Shown piece by piece: positions 1-9,313 of a DNA stretch of 47,905 bases. The translations under genes and the position numbers were made by a program. Position 1 is the first letter of the stretch; every line of letters starts with the position of its first letter. The DNA lies in NCBI RefSeq assembly GCF_019049755.1, contig NZ_JAFMOS010000640.1:1-47905 (forward strand), in the 5' to 3' direction. The notes beneath the pieces were generated by a model. That model was not told the DNA's origin, did not search any database, and was given only the letters and a program-made list of their open reading frames with translations. The stretch comes from Rahnella perminowiae (lineage in GTDB: Bacteria > Pseudomonadota > Gammaproteobacteria > Enterobacterales > Enterobacteriaceae).

Positions 1-208
1 ATAATAGACGCCATTTTATCAATATTCGTGACCATGATCTCAAAGCCACACCGTTAGGCAGATTTTTATGCTGCTGATAGGTATCATGCCCGCATTAATG
101 GTATGTTTTAACCGTCAGGATGGTTTTTTCGATGACGGGTGCAGTAAAAAAACATCAACCATTCCTGGGGAAAACGGAATTATTTTTATAATTAGGTACT
201 GAGGAATC
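1..208 (+). promoter_or_regulatory. Upstream region of sdaC
   Basis: No gene is supported here. The stretch is AT-rich and leads into sdaC. A short inverted repeat CCGTCA (112-117) / TGACGG (133-138) with a T-rich loop could form a leader hairpin. I could not fix a convincing -35/-10 pair. The GAGGA just before the ATG at 209 serves as the ribosome binding site. Confidence 0.35.
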
Positions 209-1492
209 ATGGATAATACAACAATCGGGACACTGTCTAAAAAATCAGTAAGTTCCTGGCGTAAAACTGACACCATGTGGATGTTAGGTTTATATGGAAC
301 GGCAATTGGTGCAGGCGTTCTTTTCCTTCCTATTAATGCGGGGATTGGCGGGTTAATACCGTTAATTATTATGGCCATCCTCGCTTTCCCAATGACTTTC
401 TTCGCTCACCGCGGCTTAACCCGTTTTGTTTTATCGGGTAAAAATGCCGGTGAAGATATTACGGAAGTGGTGGAAGAACATTTTGGTATTACAGCCGGTA
501 AATTAATTACACTGTTATATTTCTTCGCCATTTATCCTATTTTACTGGTTTACAGCGTGGCGATCACGAATACGGTTGAGAGTTTTATTACTCATCAGAT
601 GCATATGAATGCGCCGCCGCGTGCGTTGCTGTCTCTGATCCTGATCCTCGGATTAATGACGCTGGTGCATTTTGGCCAGGATATCATTGTGAAGGCGATG
701 AGCATTCTGGTGTTCCCGTTTGTGGCGGTGTTGATGGCGCTGGCGCTTTACCTTATTCCTAACTGGAATACGTCAGTGTTTGAAAACGTCTCACTGTCCG
801 GGAACGGCGTGGGTCACGGTATGCTGATGACGCTGTGGCTGGTGATCCCGGTCATGGTGTTCTCGTTCAACCACTCGCCAATTATCTCCTCTTTTGCTGT
901 AGCAAAACGCAAAGAATACGGTGATGACGCGGAGAAGAAATGCTCGCGCATTCTGGCCTTTAGCCACATCATGATGGTACTCACGGTGATGTTCTTTGTC
1001 TTCAGCTGTGTCCTGAGCCTGTCTCCGGCCAACCTGATGGAAGCCAAAGCGCAAAACGTGTCTATTCTGTCTTATTTAGCTAATCACTTCTCTAATCCGG
1101 TGATTGAATATATCGCGCCGTTTATTGCCTTTATCGCCATTACCAAATCTTTCCTCGGCCATTATCTGGGGGCGCGTGAAGGTTTTAATGGCATGGTGAT
1201 TAAATCTCTGCGCGGCAAAGGCAAAACAATTTCCCTGCCAACGCTGAACCGTTATACCGGTATCTTTATGTTATTAACCACCTGGTTAGTCGCAACCCTG
1301 AATCCAAGTATTCTGGGTATGATCGAAACGCTGGGTGGTCCGATTATTGCGATGCTGTTATTCCTGATGCCAATGTATGCCATCCGTAAAGTCCCTGCGA
1401 TGAAAAAATACAGCGGCCATATCAGCAACGTCTTCATTGTTATTATGGGTTTGATTGCGATGTCAGCCATTGTATTCAGCCTGATGGGCTAA
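209..1492 (+). CDS. sdaC: Serine/H+ symporter SdaC (HAAAP family)
   Basis: Inner-membrane transporter of the hydroxy/aromatic amino acid permease family that imports L-serine with protons. The 427-residue product is about the family length. It is hydrophobic throughout, with about 11 membrane segments. A short polar N-terminus precedes the conserved stretch WRKTDTMWMLGLYGTAIGAG (about residues 17-36), which is nearly identical to E. coli SdaC as I recall it. The internal VVEEHFGI and SFNHSPIISSFAVAKR stretches are also conserved. The ATG at 209 follows GAGGA. The L-serine deaminase gene lies 104 bp downstream on the same strand, so uptake and breakdown are paired as in E. coli sdaCB. A hairpin between the two genes may set their relative expression. 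The serine assignment is firm because of the partner gene; TdcC-type threonine transport is the alternative. Confidence 0.93.
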   Translation: MDNTTIGTLSKKSVSSWRKTDTMWMLGLYGTAIGAGVLFLPINAGIGGLIPLIIMAILAFPMTFFAHRGLTRFVLSGKNAGEDITEVVEEHFGITAGKLITLLYFFAIYPILLVYSVAITNTVESFITHQMHMNAPPRALLSLILILGLMTLVHFGQDIIVKAMSILVFPFVAVLMALALYLIPNWNTSVFENVSLSGNGVGHGMLMTLWLVIPVMVFSFNHSPIISSFAVAKRKEYGDDAEKKCSRILAFSHIMMVLTVMFFVFSCVLSLSPANLMEAKAQNVSILSYLANHFSNPVIEYIAPFIAFIAITKSFLGHYLGAREGFNGMVIKSLRGKGKTISLPTLNRYTGIFMLLTTWLVATLNPSILGMIETLGGPIIAMLLFLMPMYAIRKVPAMKKYSGHISNVFIVIMGLIAMSAIVFSLMG

Positions 1493-1517
1493 TTATTAAC
1501 GTTATCTGAAATAAAGT

Positions 1518-1536
1518 GAGCGGGAATATCCCGCTC
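1518..1536 (+). terminator. Intercistronic hairpin between sdaC and sdaB
   Basis: Perfect 8-bp stem GAGCGGGA with a 3-nt loop, followed by a pyrimidine-rich but interrupted T tract. It sits between two genes expected to be co-transcribed. It could be a partial terminator or a 3' end stabiliser of the sdaC message. Confidence 0.5.
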
Positions 1537-1596
1537 CTTTCTCTCCCGTTTCCCTTTTTATTCTGCCCGTAAATAATTTCACATGGAGTGCCCACC

Positions 1597-2964
1597 GTGA
1601 TCAGCGTCTTCGATATTTTCAAAATTGGTATTGGTCCATCCAGTTCGCATACTGTTGGTCCGATGAAAGCCGGGAAAATATTCACTGATGAGCTTATCTC
1701 TTCAGGTTATATAACCCAAACGACCCGCGTGGCGGTTGATGTTTACGGGTCATTATCATTGACCGGTAAAGGACACCATACTGATCTGGCTATCATTATG
1801 GGGCTGGCGGGTAATATGCCGGATGACGTAGACATCGATGCGATCCCGGCGTTTATCCGTCAGGTAGAAAATACCGGACGTCTGATGCTGGGCAAGGGCG
1901 TAAAAGAAGTGGATTTTCCGGCCGGTTCAGGCATGAATTTCCATTCCGGCAATCTGCCGTTGCATGAAAATGGTATGACAATCAGCGCATTCAGCGGTGA
2001 TGAACTGCTGTATACGCAAACTTATTATTCTGTCGGCGGTGGCTTTATTGTCGAAGCCAGCAAGTTTGGTGTGCAGGATGAAAATCCGGTGCTGCGTCCG
2101 TATCCGTTCCGCTCGGCCAGCGATTTGCAGAAACATTGCACGGACACCGGTCTGTCATTGTCGGCTCTGATGCTGCAAAACGAACTGGCGGGGCATACAC
2201 GCACAGAAATCAGCGATCACTTTGCGGCCATCTGGAATGTGATGAGCGAAGGCATTACGCGCGGTATCCATACCGAAGGTTTGCTGCCGGGGCCGATGAA
2301 AATCAACCGCCGTGCTGCCGCGCTGCGCCGCATCCTGGTAACGCAGGATAAAAACAATGTCGATCCGATGGGCGTCGTGGACTGGATCAATATGTACGCG
2401 ATGGCGGTTAACGAAGAAAATGCGGCGGGCGGCCGTGTGGTTACTGCTCCCACCAACGGCGCGTGCGGCATCATCCCTGCCGTGCTGACATATTATGATC
2501 AGTTTATCCGCCCGGTCAGTCCTGACTCTTACAGCCGTTTCTTCCTGGCTTCCGGCGCGGTCGGCATTCTGTTCAAAATGAATGCGTCGATTTCCGGTGC
2601 GGAAGTGGGCTGTCAGGGTGAGGTCGGCGTGGCCTGTTCGATGGCGGCGGCAGGCCTGACAGAACTGCTGGGCGGCAGCACCGCGCAGGTATTTATGGCG
2701 GCAGAAATCGCGATGGAACATCACCTCGGGCTGACCTGCGATCCGCTGGCCGGGCAGGTTCAGGTGCCATGCATCGAGCGCAACGCCATTTCGGCCGTGA
2801 AAGCGGTCAATGCATCACGTATGGCATTACGCCGCACCAGCGAACCGCGTGTGTGTCTCGATAAAGTCATCGAAACCATGTACGAAACCGGCAAGGACAT
2901 GAACTCGAAATACCGTGAAACCTCGACAGGAGGTCTGGCGATTAAAGTTCTCGCCTGCAATTGA
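1597..2964 (+). CDS. sdaB: L-serine ammonia-lyase (L-serine deaminase), Fe-S type
   Basis: Converts L-serine to pyruvate and ammonia in the cytoplasm using an oxygen-labile 4Fe-4S cluster. The GTG at 1597 is the likely start: GGAG lies 8 nt upstream, and the product then begins [11 protein letters not shown] like E. coli SdaB/SdaA and is 455 residues long, the family length. An upstream in-frame GTG at 1588 would overlap the binding site. The N-terminal beta domain carries [14 protein letters not shown] (residues 13-26). The C-terminal alpha domain carries TNGACGI (Cys290), [10 protein letters not shown] (Cys339 and Cys347), LTCDP (Cys381) and PCIERN (Cys392), which include the family's cluster ligands. 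Pairing with sdaC favours the name sdaB. SdaA or TdcG are paralogues that sequence alone cannot fully exclude. Confidence 0.92.
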   Translation: MISVFDIFKIGIGPSSSHTVGPMKAGKIFTDELISSGYITQTTRVAVDVYGSLSLTGKGHHTDLAIIMGLAGNMPDDVDIDAIPAFIRQVENTGRLMLGKGVKEVDFPAGSGMNFHSGNLPLHENGMTISAFSGDELLYTQTYYSVGGGFIVEASKFGVQDENPVLRPYPFRSASDLQKHCTDTGLSLSALMLQNELAGHTRTEISDHFAAIWNVMSEGITRGIHTEGLLPGPMKINRRAAALRRILVTQDKNNVDPMGVVDWINMYAMAVNEENAAGGRVVTAPTNGACGIIPAVLTYYDQFIRPVSPDSYSRFFLASGAVGILFKMNASISGAEVGCQGEVGVACSMAAAGLTELLGGSTAQVFMAAEIAMEHHLGLTCDPLAGQVQVPCIERNAISAVKAVNASRMALRRTSEPRVCLDKVIETMYETGKDMNSKYRETSTGGLAIKVLACN

Positions 2965-2986
2965 TTTCTTTTCTCATCCTTTCCTA

Positions 2987-3010
2987 AAAGGCGGGAAACC
3001 GCCTTTCTCG
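2987..3010 (+). terminator. Rho-independent terminator after sdaB
   Basis: Perfect 8-bp stem AAAGGCGG with a GAAA tetraloop, followed by a T-rich run. It closes the sdaC-sdaB unit about 20 bp after the stop codon. Confidence 0.8.
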
Positions 3011-3047
3011 TCTCCTTCCTGATTTTTGTCCTGTGCTATGTTTTCAG

Positions 3048-3070
3048 ATACCTGCATTACGCAGAGGTAT
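3048..3070. promoter_or_regulatory. Inverted repeat upstream of dhaK
   Basis: ATACCT (3048-3053) and AGGTAT (3065-3070) form a 6-bp dyad with an 11-bp spacer, 52 bp before the dihydroxyacetone kinase start. It could be a regulator binding site. No known operator was recognised. Confidence 0.25.
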
Positions 3071-3121
3071 GTTTTTTCTGCCTCACAACACCTGGAAAAC
3101 AGTTAAAAGGAAAGGTTCGGT

Positions 3122-4774
3122 ATGTCTAAATTCTTCATGAATGACCGCAAGACTCTGATTAACGATGTTATCGAAGGGGTGATCCTGACCTCTCCCTATA
3201 AAAACCTGGCAAAACTGGATATCGATCCGGCCATCCGTGTGGTCGTACGGCGTGACTGGGATAAGAAAAAGGTTGCACTGATTTCAGGGGGTGGCTCGGG
3301 TCATGAACCGGCGCATATGGGGTTTGTTGGCAAAGGCATGCTCACGGCGGCAGTGTGCGGCGAAGTGTTTGCTTCCCCGAGCGTGGACGCCGTGCTGAAT
3401 GCGATTGTGACGGTCACCGGTAAAGCCGGCTGTTTGCTGATCGTCAAAAATTATACCGGCGACCGTCTGAACTTTGGTCTGGCTGCTGAGAAAGCGAAAG
3501 GCATGGGCTATGACGTCGAGCTGGTGATGGTCTCCGACGACATTTCCCTGCCGGACAACAAGCAGCCGCGCGGCATCGCCGGGACGGCGCTGGTGCATAA
3601 AATTGCCGGTTACGCGGCTGAGCAGGGCAAATCTCTGAAAGAGGTCGCCAAAATTGCTCAGCAGGCGATTGACGCCACTGCCAGTATCGGTGTTGCGGCG
3701 GCCGGGTGCAGCCTGCCGGCTGGCGGTGAAGATGAGGAAGAACAACGTATCGAATCCGGCCACGTTGAGCTGGGCTTAGGCATTCACGGCGAACCGGGTG
3801 TGTCGACCCTGAAAACCCAGAACAGTAAAAAAGTGGTGGATACGCTGGTTGGTAAGCTTGCGGAACACGTGAAAAAAAGCGACAAGCTGGCGATACTGAT
3901 CAATAACCTCGGTGGCGTTTCTCCGCTCGAGATGAATCAGATCACCAAAGAACTGGTGCATTCGGCGCTGGGCAGTTCGATCCGTTATCTTATTGGCCCG
4001 GCATCGCTGGTCAGTGCGCTGGATATGAAAGGTTTCTCGCTGTCGGTAATTGCCCTTAAAGGCGGTATTGAAGAAGCATTGCTGGCAGAAGTGGAAGCGT
4101 CCGGCTGGCAGCCTCTGGTGAAGCTGGAAAAACTGGCGACCAAAAAAGGCAAGAAAATCAGCGATAAGAAAGCGGTGAAAGCGTCTTCGAACGCGCAGGT
4201 CGGCAAAATCGTTGAAACCATTACTCAGACACTGTCTGATCTGGAAGATGAGCTGAATAAACTTGATGCCAAAGTCGGTGACGGTGATACCGGTTCGACC
4301 TTTGCCACCGGCGCGCGTGATATTCAGAAAGAAAACAAAGGCAATAAATTACCACTGAACAATGTGGCCGATCTTCTGAGCGTAGTCGGTGATCGTCTGG
4401 CGACCGTGATGGGCGGATCCAGCGGTGTGCTGATGTCGATCTTCTTTACCGCCGCCGGTAAGAAAGTCGGCGAGGGTGAAAAATTACCGAAAGCGCTGTT
4501 GTTCGGCCTCGAACGCATGAAGCATTACGGCGGGGCTGATCTCGGCGATCGCACGATGATCGACGCACTGCAACCGGCGCTGGAAGCCCTTGGCAAAAAA
4601 GATGCGCTGAAAGGGGCGGCTAAAGCGGCAGCCAAAGGGGCCAAAGACACGGCCAGCATGAAGAAAGCCAATGCCGGGCGTTCTTCTTATCTCAGCAGCA
4701 ACAGCCTGAAAGGGGTGAAAGATCCCGGCGCGGTGGCCGTTGAAAAAGTGTTTGAGGCGCTGGCGAAGAAATAA
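3122..4774 (+). CDS. ATP-dependent dihydroxyacetone kinase, DhaK-DhaL fusion
   Basis: Phosphorylates dihydroxyacetone to dihydroxyacetone phosphate with ATP in the cytoplasm. The 550-residue product has the two-domain layout of the Citrobacter freundii/eukaryotic single-chain enzyme, not the PTS-dependent three-subunit system. The DhaK domain (about 1-330) carries GGGSGHEPAH (His61) and LGLGIHGEPG, where His222 is the expected covalent substrate anchor. The DhaL nucleotide domain (about 358-550) carries VGDGDTGSTF (Asp387) and GGSSGVL. A lysine-rich linker near residues 340-355 and an Ala/Lys-rich stretch near 500-515 are unusual in composition. No glycerol dehydrogenase, DhaR or PTS subunit gene is adjacent, so the gene probably stands alone. 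Strong start: ATG after GGAAAGG. Function is well supported; the physiological source of the substrate is not visible here. Confidence 0.92.
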   Translation: MSKFFMNDRKTLINDVIEGVILTSPYKNLAKLDIDPAIRVVVRRDWDKKKVALISGGGSGHEPAHMGFVGKGMLTAAVCGEVFASPSVDAVLNAIVTVTGKAGCLLIVKNYTGDRLNFGLAAEKAKGMGYDVELVMVSDDISLPDNKQPRGIAGTALVHKIAGYAAEQGKSLKEVAKIAQQAIDATASIGVAAAGCSLPAGGEDEEEQRIESGHVELGLGIHGEPGVSTLKTQNSKKVVDTLVGKLAEHVKKSDKLAILINNLGGVSPLEMNQITKELVHSALGSSIRYLIGPASLVSALDMKGFSLSVIALKGGIEEALLAEVEASGWQPLVKLEKLATKKGKKISDKKAVKASSNAQVGKIVETITQTLSDLEDELNKLDAKVGDGDTGSTFATGARDIQKENKGNKLPLNNVADLLSVVGDRLATVMGGSSGVLMSIFFTAAGKKVGEGEKLPKALLFGLERMKHYGGADLGDRTMIDALQPALEALGKKDALKGAAKAAAKGAKDTASMKKANAGRSSYLSSNSLKGVKDPGAVAVEKVFEALAKK

Positions 4775-4795
4775 GATTTACGCCAGCAAAAGAAG

Positions 4796-4827
4796 AAAGG
4801 CCTGCGGGAAACCGGCAGGCCTTTTTA
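4796..4827. terminator. Bidirectional terminator between dhaK and the SulP gene
   Basis: Stem AAAGGCCTGC paired with its GC-rich complement, followed by TTTTT on the plus strand. On the minus strand the mirror hairpin is followed by a T/C-rich run. It lies between convergent genes and can serve both. Confidence 0.82.
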
Positions 4828-4847
4828 TTATTCTCAGCCCTTTGAAA

Positions 4848-6347
4848 TCAATGTCCGACCGGCCAGCGATCCAGCGTGATATTGCGCTCCGGTGCTTTCG
4901 CCACGAAATCTGACAGCACCGCTTTCACATCAGGGTCGATATAACCGACATTCTCACGTTCGACACGGACCACGCTGTTATCGGGGATTTCCGCCAGCAG
5001 GCTCTGTAAACGCGGGTTATGCAGGAACGTCAGGTTTTGGTGAAAACGCATCACATAATGATTTTCGTCGCGTGTAAGCTGCATCGCATTGTGATGGCTT
5101 TTGTAGGTGCTCGACAGCAACTGCGCGAGCAACCCGATGCCGATCCCGGCCAGCATACCGAAGAGCAGAATACCCGCCAGCGTGGCGATAAACGGCAAAA
5201 ACTGCGGCAGGCCAAGCCGCCACTGGGTCATGAAAAGTGCCGGTGAGGCCAGTTTGTAGCCGGTATACAGCAGCACCGCAGCCAGGCAGGCCAGCGGAAT
5301 GGTGTTAAGCATTTCGCTGAAAAACATGCCGCACAAAAGCAATAACACACCGTGAAGCAGGATCGATACCTTACTGCGCGCGCCGGTATTCACATTCACC
5401 GAACTGCGTACGATCACAGCGGTGATCGGCATGCCGCCGAGAAATCCGCTGATCAGATTCCCGATCCCTTGCGCGCGCATTTCTTTATCGGGCGAAGGCG
5501 CGGGTGTTTGCTCTTTCAGCTTCTTCAGCGCTTCCTGGCTAAGCAGCGTTTCCAGGCTGGCGACCAGCGCCAATGTCGCGGCAATCACATAAATCTGCGG
5601 ATTGTTCCACGCGCTCCAGTTCGGTTTTTCCAGCTGCGATGTCACTTCATCTACGCTGTCGAATTTCGGCAGCGCAATACGCGGCATAGCCTGTATCGAA
5701 TCCGGTACGATGCGGTCACCGAAAATCACCGCCAGGCTTCCCCACAATACCGCCACCAGCGGGCCGGGCACATAAGTCATCAGCTTGATGCGCTTAAACG
5801 GCGGCGTCGTCCATAGCCACAAAATCAGCAATGCCACAGCCGGGACGATCAACGCTGTGGGCGACAAACTGAAGGCCGGATCGCTGAAAATGCCGCGTAA
5901 TCCCTCTTCTCCCTGATAGCCCAGTGCGACCGGGATCTGCTGCATGATCAGTAAAATACCGATCGCTGCCAGCATGCCCTGGATCACCGAACCAGGGATC
6001 AGCGAGACAAAGCGTCCGGCTTTAATGATCCCGAAGACGATTTGCAGAACGCCCGCCAGCATCAGCGCCAGCAACAGAGAGGAAAAGGATCCGAGTGTTT
6101 CCATCGCGCCAACCACAATCGTCACCAGCCCGGCAGCCGGTCCGCTGACTGCAAAACGCGACGGACTGAGCAGGGTGACGATCACGCCACCGATAACGCC
6201 GGTCAGCAGGCCGACAAAAGGTGGCAATCCGCTGGCCTGAGCAATGCCAAGACTCAGCGGCAGCGCAACCAGAAACACGACAATCCCGGCCGGGATATCG
6301 TAACGCAGAAAATTCATGTTCAGATTTTCAGGGGATTTCATCGTCAT
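4848..6347 (-). CDS. SulP (SLC26) family anion transporter with short C-terminal STAS region
   Basis: Inner-membrane anion permease. The 499-residue product is mostly hydrophobic, with about 10-14 membrane segments up to about residue 415. It opens with RYDIPAGIVVFLVALPLSLG (residues 15-34), the signature N-terminal helix of SulP proteins, followed by GLLTGVIGG and SGPAAGLVTIV. The helix-10 region MPITAVIVRSSVNVNTGARS is well conserved. The remaining soluble tail of roughly 80 residues ends in a region that looks like a shortened STAS domain. This subgroup is often found beside or fused to carbonic anhydrase and proposed to carry bicarbonate, but no carbonic anhydrase gene is adjacent, so the substrate (sulfate, bicarbonate or dicarboxylate) is open. 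GGAG lies 8 nt before the ATG. Transcription is divergent from ygiQ. Confidence 0.85.
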   Translation of the reverse strand: MTMKSPENLNMNFLRYDIPAGIVVFLVALPLSLGIAQASGLPPFVGLLTGVIGGVIVTLLSPSRFAVSGPAAGLVTIVVGAMETLGSFSSLLLALMLAGVLQIVFGIIKAGRFVSLIPGSVIQGMLAAIGILLIMQQIPVALGYQGEEGLRGIFSDPAFSLSPTALIVPAVALLILWLWTTPPFKRIKLMTYVPGPLVAVLWGSLAVIFGDRIVPDSIQAMPRIALPKFDSVDEVTSQLEKPNWSAWNNPQIYVIAATLALVASLETLLSQEALKKLKEQTPAPSPDKEMRAQGIGNLISGFLGGMPITAVIVRSSVNVNTGARSKVSILLHGVLLLLCGMFFSEMLNTIPLACLAAVLLYTGYKLASPALFMTQWRLGLPQFLPFIATLAGILLFGMLAGIGIGLLAQLLSSTYKSHHNAMQLTRDENHYVMRFHQNLTFLHNPRLQSLLAEIPDNSVVRVERENVGYIDPDVKAVLSDFVAKAPERNITLDRWPVGH

Positions 6348-6751
6348 GAAGCGGTCTCCACTGCGTATGAGGGGGTGAGGACGGGGCGTGGGAATAATGC
6401 GGTCACAATAGGCTTCTCTCTGTCAGGGGGCGGCGAAAATGCGCGATGGCCCGGTGGCGGTCAACGTCTAAAGTTAGAAATTCTTTAGTTACGATTTGAA
6501 GCTTTCTGATGCACTTTCTAACATGGTAGTCGGCAATTCCGCATAAGGAAAATCTTAGAGTGTTGCGGTGGTGATCACGGAAAATGGGATTTACGGCCTG
6601 AAAAGCTTGATCTGACGCATGACAAACCCACTTGTCGCAGCAGCCGTTTTTTCGCCCAAGTATAATCTCCGGCCTTGATTTTCTGGCTGCGAAATCACGA
6701 TGCATTAGCCGTGCTTAAGCAAAATTCCTCTTTTTTCAGCGAAAACTCTTT
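6348..6751. promoter_or_regulatory. Divergent intergenic region, SulP gene / ygiQ
   Basis: About 400 bp without a supported gene; open frames here are shadows with poor codon use. A perfect -10 hexamer TATAAT at 6661-6666 on the plus strand probably belongs to ygiQ. No good -35 stands at 17 bp; TTGTCG at 6632-6637 is 23 bp away. A dyad CTAAAG (6468-6473) / CTTTAG (6483-6488) could be an operator for the transporter gene. Nothing else was recognised. Confidence 0.4.
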
Positions 6752-8926
6752 ATGCCAATCAGCCTGATCCAACCCGAACGCACCCTGTTTTCTTATCCGC
6801 GCTACTGGGCCGAATGCTACGGCACGGCACCGTTTTTCCCGATGAGCCGGGCGGAAATGGATGAACTTGGCTGGGACAGCTGTGACGTGATCGTGGTGAC
6901 CGGCGATGCGTATGTCGATCATCCGAGTTTTGGCATGGCGATCATTGGCCGCATGCTGGAAGCGCAAGGTTTTCGTGTCGGGATCATTGCGCAGCCGGAC
7001 TGGAGCAACAAAGAGGATTTCATGCGGCTCGGGAAGCCGAATCTGTTTTACGGCGTGACCGCCGGCAATATGGATTCGATGATCAACCGCTATACCGCCG
7101 ACCGGAAATTGCGTCATGACGATGCCTATACGCCAGGTAACGTGGGCGGTAAACGTCCCGATCGCGCAACGCTGGTCTACACCCAGCGCTGTAAAGAAGC
7201 CTACAGCGATGTCCCGGTTTTGCTCGGCGGTATCGAAGCCAGCCTGCGTCGTATCGCACATTACGATTACTGGTCCGATACCGTGCGCCGCTCGGTGCTG
7301 GTGGATTCCAAAGCGGACATGCTGATTTACGGCAATGGTGAAAGGCCGCTGGTGGAAGTGGCGCACCGCCTGGCCGCGGGGGAATCCATCAGTGACATTC
7401 ATGATGTGCGTAACACCGCCGTGATGCGCAAAACGGCGCTGACCGGCTGGAGCGGTGTCGATTCCACACGCCTTGATAAACCGGGGCGCATTGAGCCGAT
7501 CATGAACCCGTACGGTGAGGATCTGCCGTGTTCAGAAGGGGAATTACCTGCGCCGGATGCCCCGCAGCCGGTAACGGTGCGCGCGCCAAAGCCGAAACCG
7601 TGGGAGAAAACCTACGTTCTGCTGCCGTCATTTGAAAAAGTGAAGGGCGATAAAGTGCTGTACGCGCATACTTCGCGCATTCTGCATCACGAAACCAACC
7701 CCGGCTGTGCGCGTGCGCTGATGCAAAAACACGGCGACCGCTATGTGTGGATCAATCCACCGGCTATCCCGCTGTCTACCGAAGAAATGGACGATGTATT
7801 TGGCCTGCCGTTCCAGCGCGTACCCCATCCGTCTTACGGCAAGGCGAAAATTCCGGCATATGACATGATCCGTTTCTCGATCAATATTATGCGTGGCTGT
7901 TACGGCGGTTGTGCGTTTTGTTCGATCACCGAACATGAAGGGCGGATCATTCAGAGCCGCTCTGAAGCGTCGATCGTCCGGGAAATAGAAGAGATCCGCG
8001 ACAATGTTCCGGGATTCACCGGTGTGATTTCCGATCTGGGTGGCCCGACCGCCAACATGTATATGCTGCGCTGTCAGTCGCCGAAAGCGGAGCAAAGTTG
8101 TCGCCGCGCGTCCTGTGTGTATCCGGAAATTTGTACACACATGGACACTAACCATGAGCCGACGATCAACCTTTACCGCCGTACGCGCAGTCTGAAGGGG
8201 ATCAAGAAAATCCTGATCGCGTCAGGCGTACGTTATGATCTGGCGGTGGAAGATCCGCGCTATATCAAAGAACTGGCCGAGCATCACGTGGGCGGGTATC
8301 TGAAGATCGCGCCGGAACATACCGAAACCGGGCCGTTGTCCAAAATGATGAAACCGGGGATGGGCAGTTATTACCGGTTCAAAGAGCTGTTCGACAGTTA
8401 TTCGAAACAGGCCGGGAAAGAGCAGTATCTGATCCCGTATTTCATTTCTGCGCATCCGGGCACACGCACTGAAGACATGATCAATCTGGCGCTGTGGCTG
8501 AAGAAAAATCGTTTCCGGCTGGATCAGGTGCAGAATTTTTATCCGTCGCCGCTCGCCAGTGCCACCACTATGTATTACAGCGGTAAGAATCCGCTCGGCA
8601 AAGTGGATTATAAAAGTGAAGATGTGGTCGTGCCGAAAGGCGATCGTCAGCGGCGGTTGCATAAAGCCTTACTGCGCTATCACGATCCGGTGAACTGGCC
8701 GGTGATCCGTGAGGCACTGACTGCGATGGGTATGCGCCGCCTGATAGGGATTCGCCCTGATTGTCTGGTGCCCCCGGACGGTTTTGATCCGCAATGTGCG
8801 GCCTCACGTTCAGGCAAAGCGAAACCGGCTGCTACGCGTTTTACCCCCGCAAAAACGCAAAATCCGGCGGCCGCAAAAGCAAAACCCGCCGGACAGAGGG
8901 TTAATCGAGGTAAAAGACCGGTTTAA
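6752..8926 (+). CDS. ygiQ: YgiQ family radical SAM protein
   Basis: Large radical S-adenosylmethionine enzyme of unknown reaction (UPF0313), 724 residues, close to E. coli YgiQ throughout. The N-terminal part has the conserved [20 protein letters not shown] stretch. The central radical SAM core has the CxxxCxxC cluster motif as CYGGCAFC, directly after SINIMRG. Further cysteines lie in [12 protein letters not shown], which may bind a second metal site. The C-terminal tail is basic and rich in Ala, Pro and Lys and looks disordered. The ATG at 6752 lacks an obvious strong Shine-Dalgarno sequence, but the product aligns with YgiQ from its first residues. Its last 26 bp overlap the convergent rhaM gene. 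The family is certain; the substrate is unknown. Confidence 0.92.
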   Translation: MPISLIQPERTLFSYPRYWAECYGTAPFFPMSRAEMDELGWDSCDVIVVTGDAYVDHPSFGMAIIGRMLEAQGFRVGIIAQPDWSNKEDFMRLGKPNLFYGVTAGNMDSMINRYTADRKLRHDDAYTPGNVGGKRPDRATLVYTQRCKEAYSDVPVLLGGIEASLRRIAHYDYWSDTVRRSVLVDSKADMLIYGNGERPLVEVAHRLAAGESISDIHDVRNTAVMRKTALTGWSGVDSTRLDKPGRIEPIMNPYGEDLPCSEGELPAPDAPQPVTVRAPKPKPWEKTYVLLPSFEKVKGDKVLYAHTSRILHHETNPGCARALMQKHGDRYVWINPPAIPLSTEEMDDVFGLPFQRVPHPSYGKAKIPAYDMIRFSINIMRGCYGGCAFCSITEHEGRIIQSRSEASIVREIEEIRDNVPGFTGVISDLGGPTANMYMLRCQSPKAEQSCRRASCVYPEICTHMDTNHEPTINLYRRTRSLKGIKKILIASGVRYDLAVEDPRYIKELAEHHVGGYLKIAPEHTETGPLSKMMKPGMGSYYRFKELFDSYSKQAGKEQYLIPYFISAHPGTRTEDMINLALWLKKNRFRLDQVQNFYPSPLASATTMYYSGKNPLGKVDYKSEDVVVPKGDRQRRLHKALLRYHDPVNWPVIREALTAMGMRRLIGIRPDCLVPPDGFDPQCAASRSGKAKPAATRFTPAKTQNPAAAKAKPAGQRVNRGKRPV

Positions 8927-9215
8927 GGTCGTTGCTGACCGGACTGTTATCGGCATTGGCAGGCATTACGTCTGCCATATGCTTCCACCATTTCTGGCAT
9001 ATTTCCGTTTTCGCCACCGCGTTCCATCTTTCTTCTGATTCAATTTCCACATAGCCAAACAGCAGATTACGTTTTTCATCGAGGAAAATGCTGTAGTGAT
9101 GCGCCCCGTGGGCTTTCAGGGTTTCCGCCAGTTCCGGCCAGATTGGCGAGTGTCGGCGCTGATATTCATCGTGTGCATTCGCATTAACCTGCATCACGAA
9201 GGATTTACGGATCAT
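8901..9215 (-). CDS. rhaM: L-rhamnose mutarotase
   Basis: Interconverts the alpha and beta anomers of L-rhamnose in the cytoplasm so that the isomerase receives its preferred form. The 104-residue product has the exact family length. Family landmarks are the N-terminal KSFVMQVN, then RRHSPIWPE with the catalytic-type His, HHYSIFLDE, and the C-terminal [13 protein letters not shown] precedes the ATG. It is the last gene of the minus-strand rha cluster, as in E. coli where rhaM follows rhaD. Here an alcohol dehydrogenase gene is inserted between them. The 3' end overlaps the 3' end of ygiQ by 26 bp, so no terminator separates the convergent genes. The hairpin at 9233-9266 immediately upstream may stabilise or insulate its message. 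Confidence 0.95.
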   Translation of the reverse strand: MIRKSFVMQVNANAHDEYQRRHSPIWPELAETLKAHGAHHYSIFLDEKRNLLFGYVEIESEERWNAVAKTEICQKWWKHMADVMPANADNSPVSNDLKPVFYLD

Positions 9216-9232
9216 ATTTTTCTCCGGTTAGA

Positions 9233-9266
9233 TTTACTCCCTCCCCTGCGAAGGGGAGGGAGTAAA
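9233..9266. repeat. 34-nt perfect palindromic hairpin between the dehydrogenase gene and rhaM
   Basis: TTTACTCCCTCCCCT (9233-9247) is followed by the loop GCGA and then the exact 15-nt complement (9252-9266). It lies within the 98-bp gap between two genes that should share a transcript. It resembles the short GC-rich palindromes scattered in enterobacterial intergenic spaces. It has no following T tract on the transcribed (minus) strand, so a role as a strong terminator is doubtful. Confidence 0.75.
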
Positions 9267-9313
9267 GAAATGACACCTGCTTTCTTCCCCTTCACAGAGG
9301 CAGAAGCTAAAAA

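Noticed and set aside
2155-2724. A 189-codon minus-strand open frame within sdaB
   Set aside because: Antisense shadow of a conserved gene with GC-rich third positions. No ribosome binding site and no family match were seen.
5352-5816. A 154-codon plus-strand frame inside the SulP gene
   Set aside because: It is Arg/His/Gln-rich, as expected of antisense to a transporter gene. No protein family was recognised.
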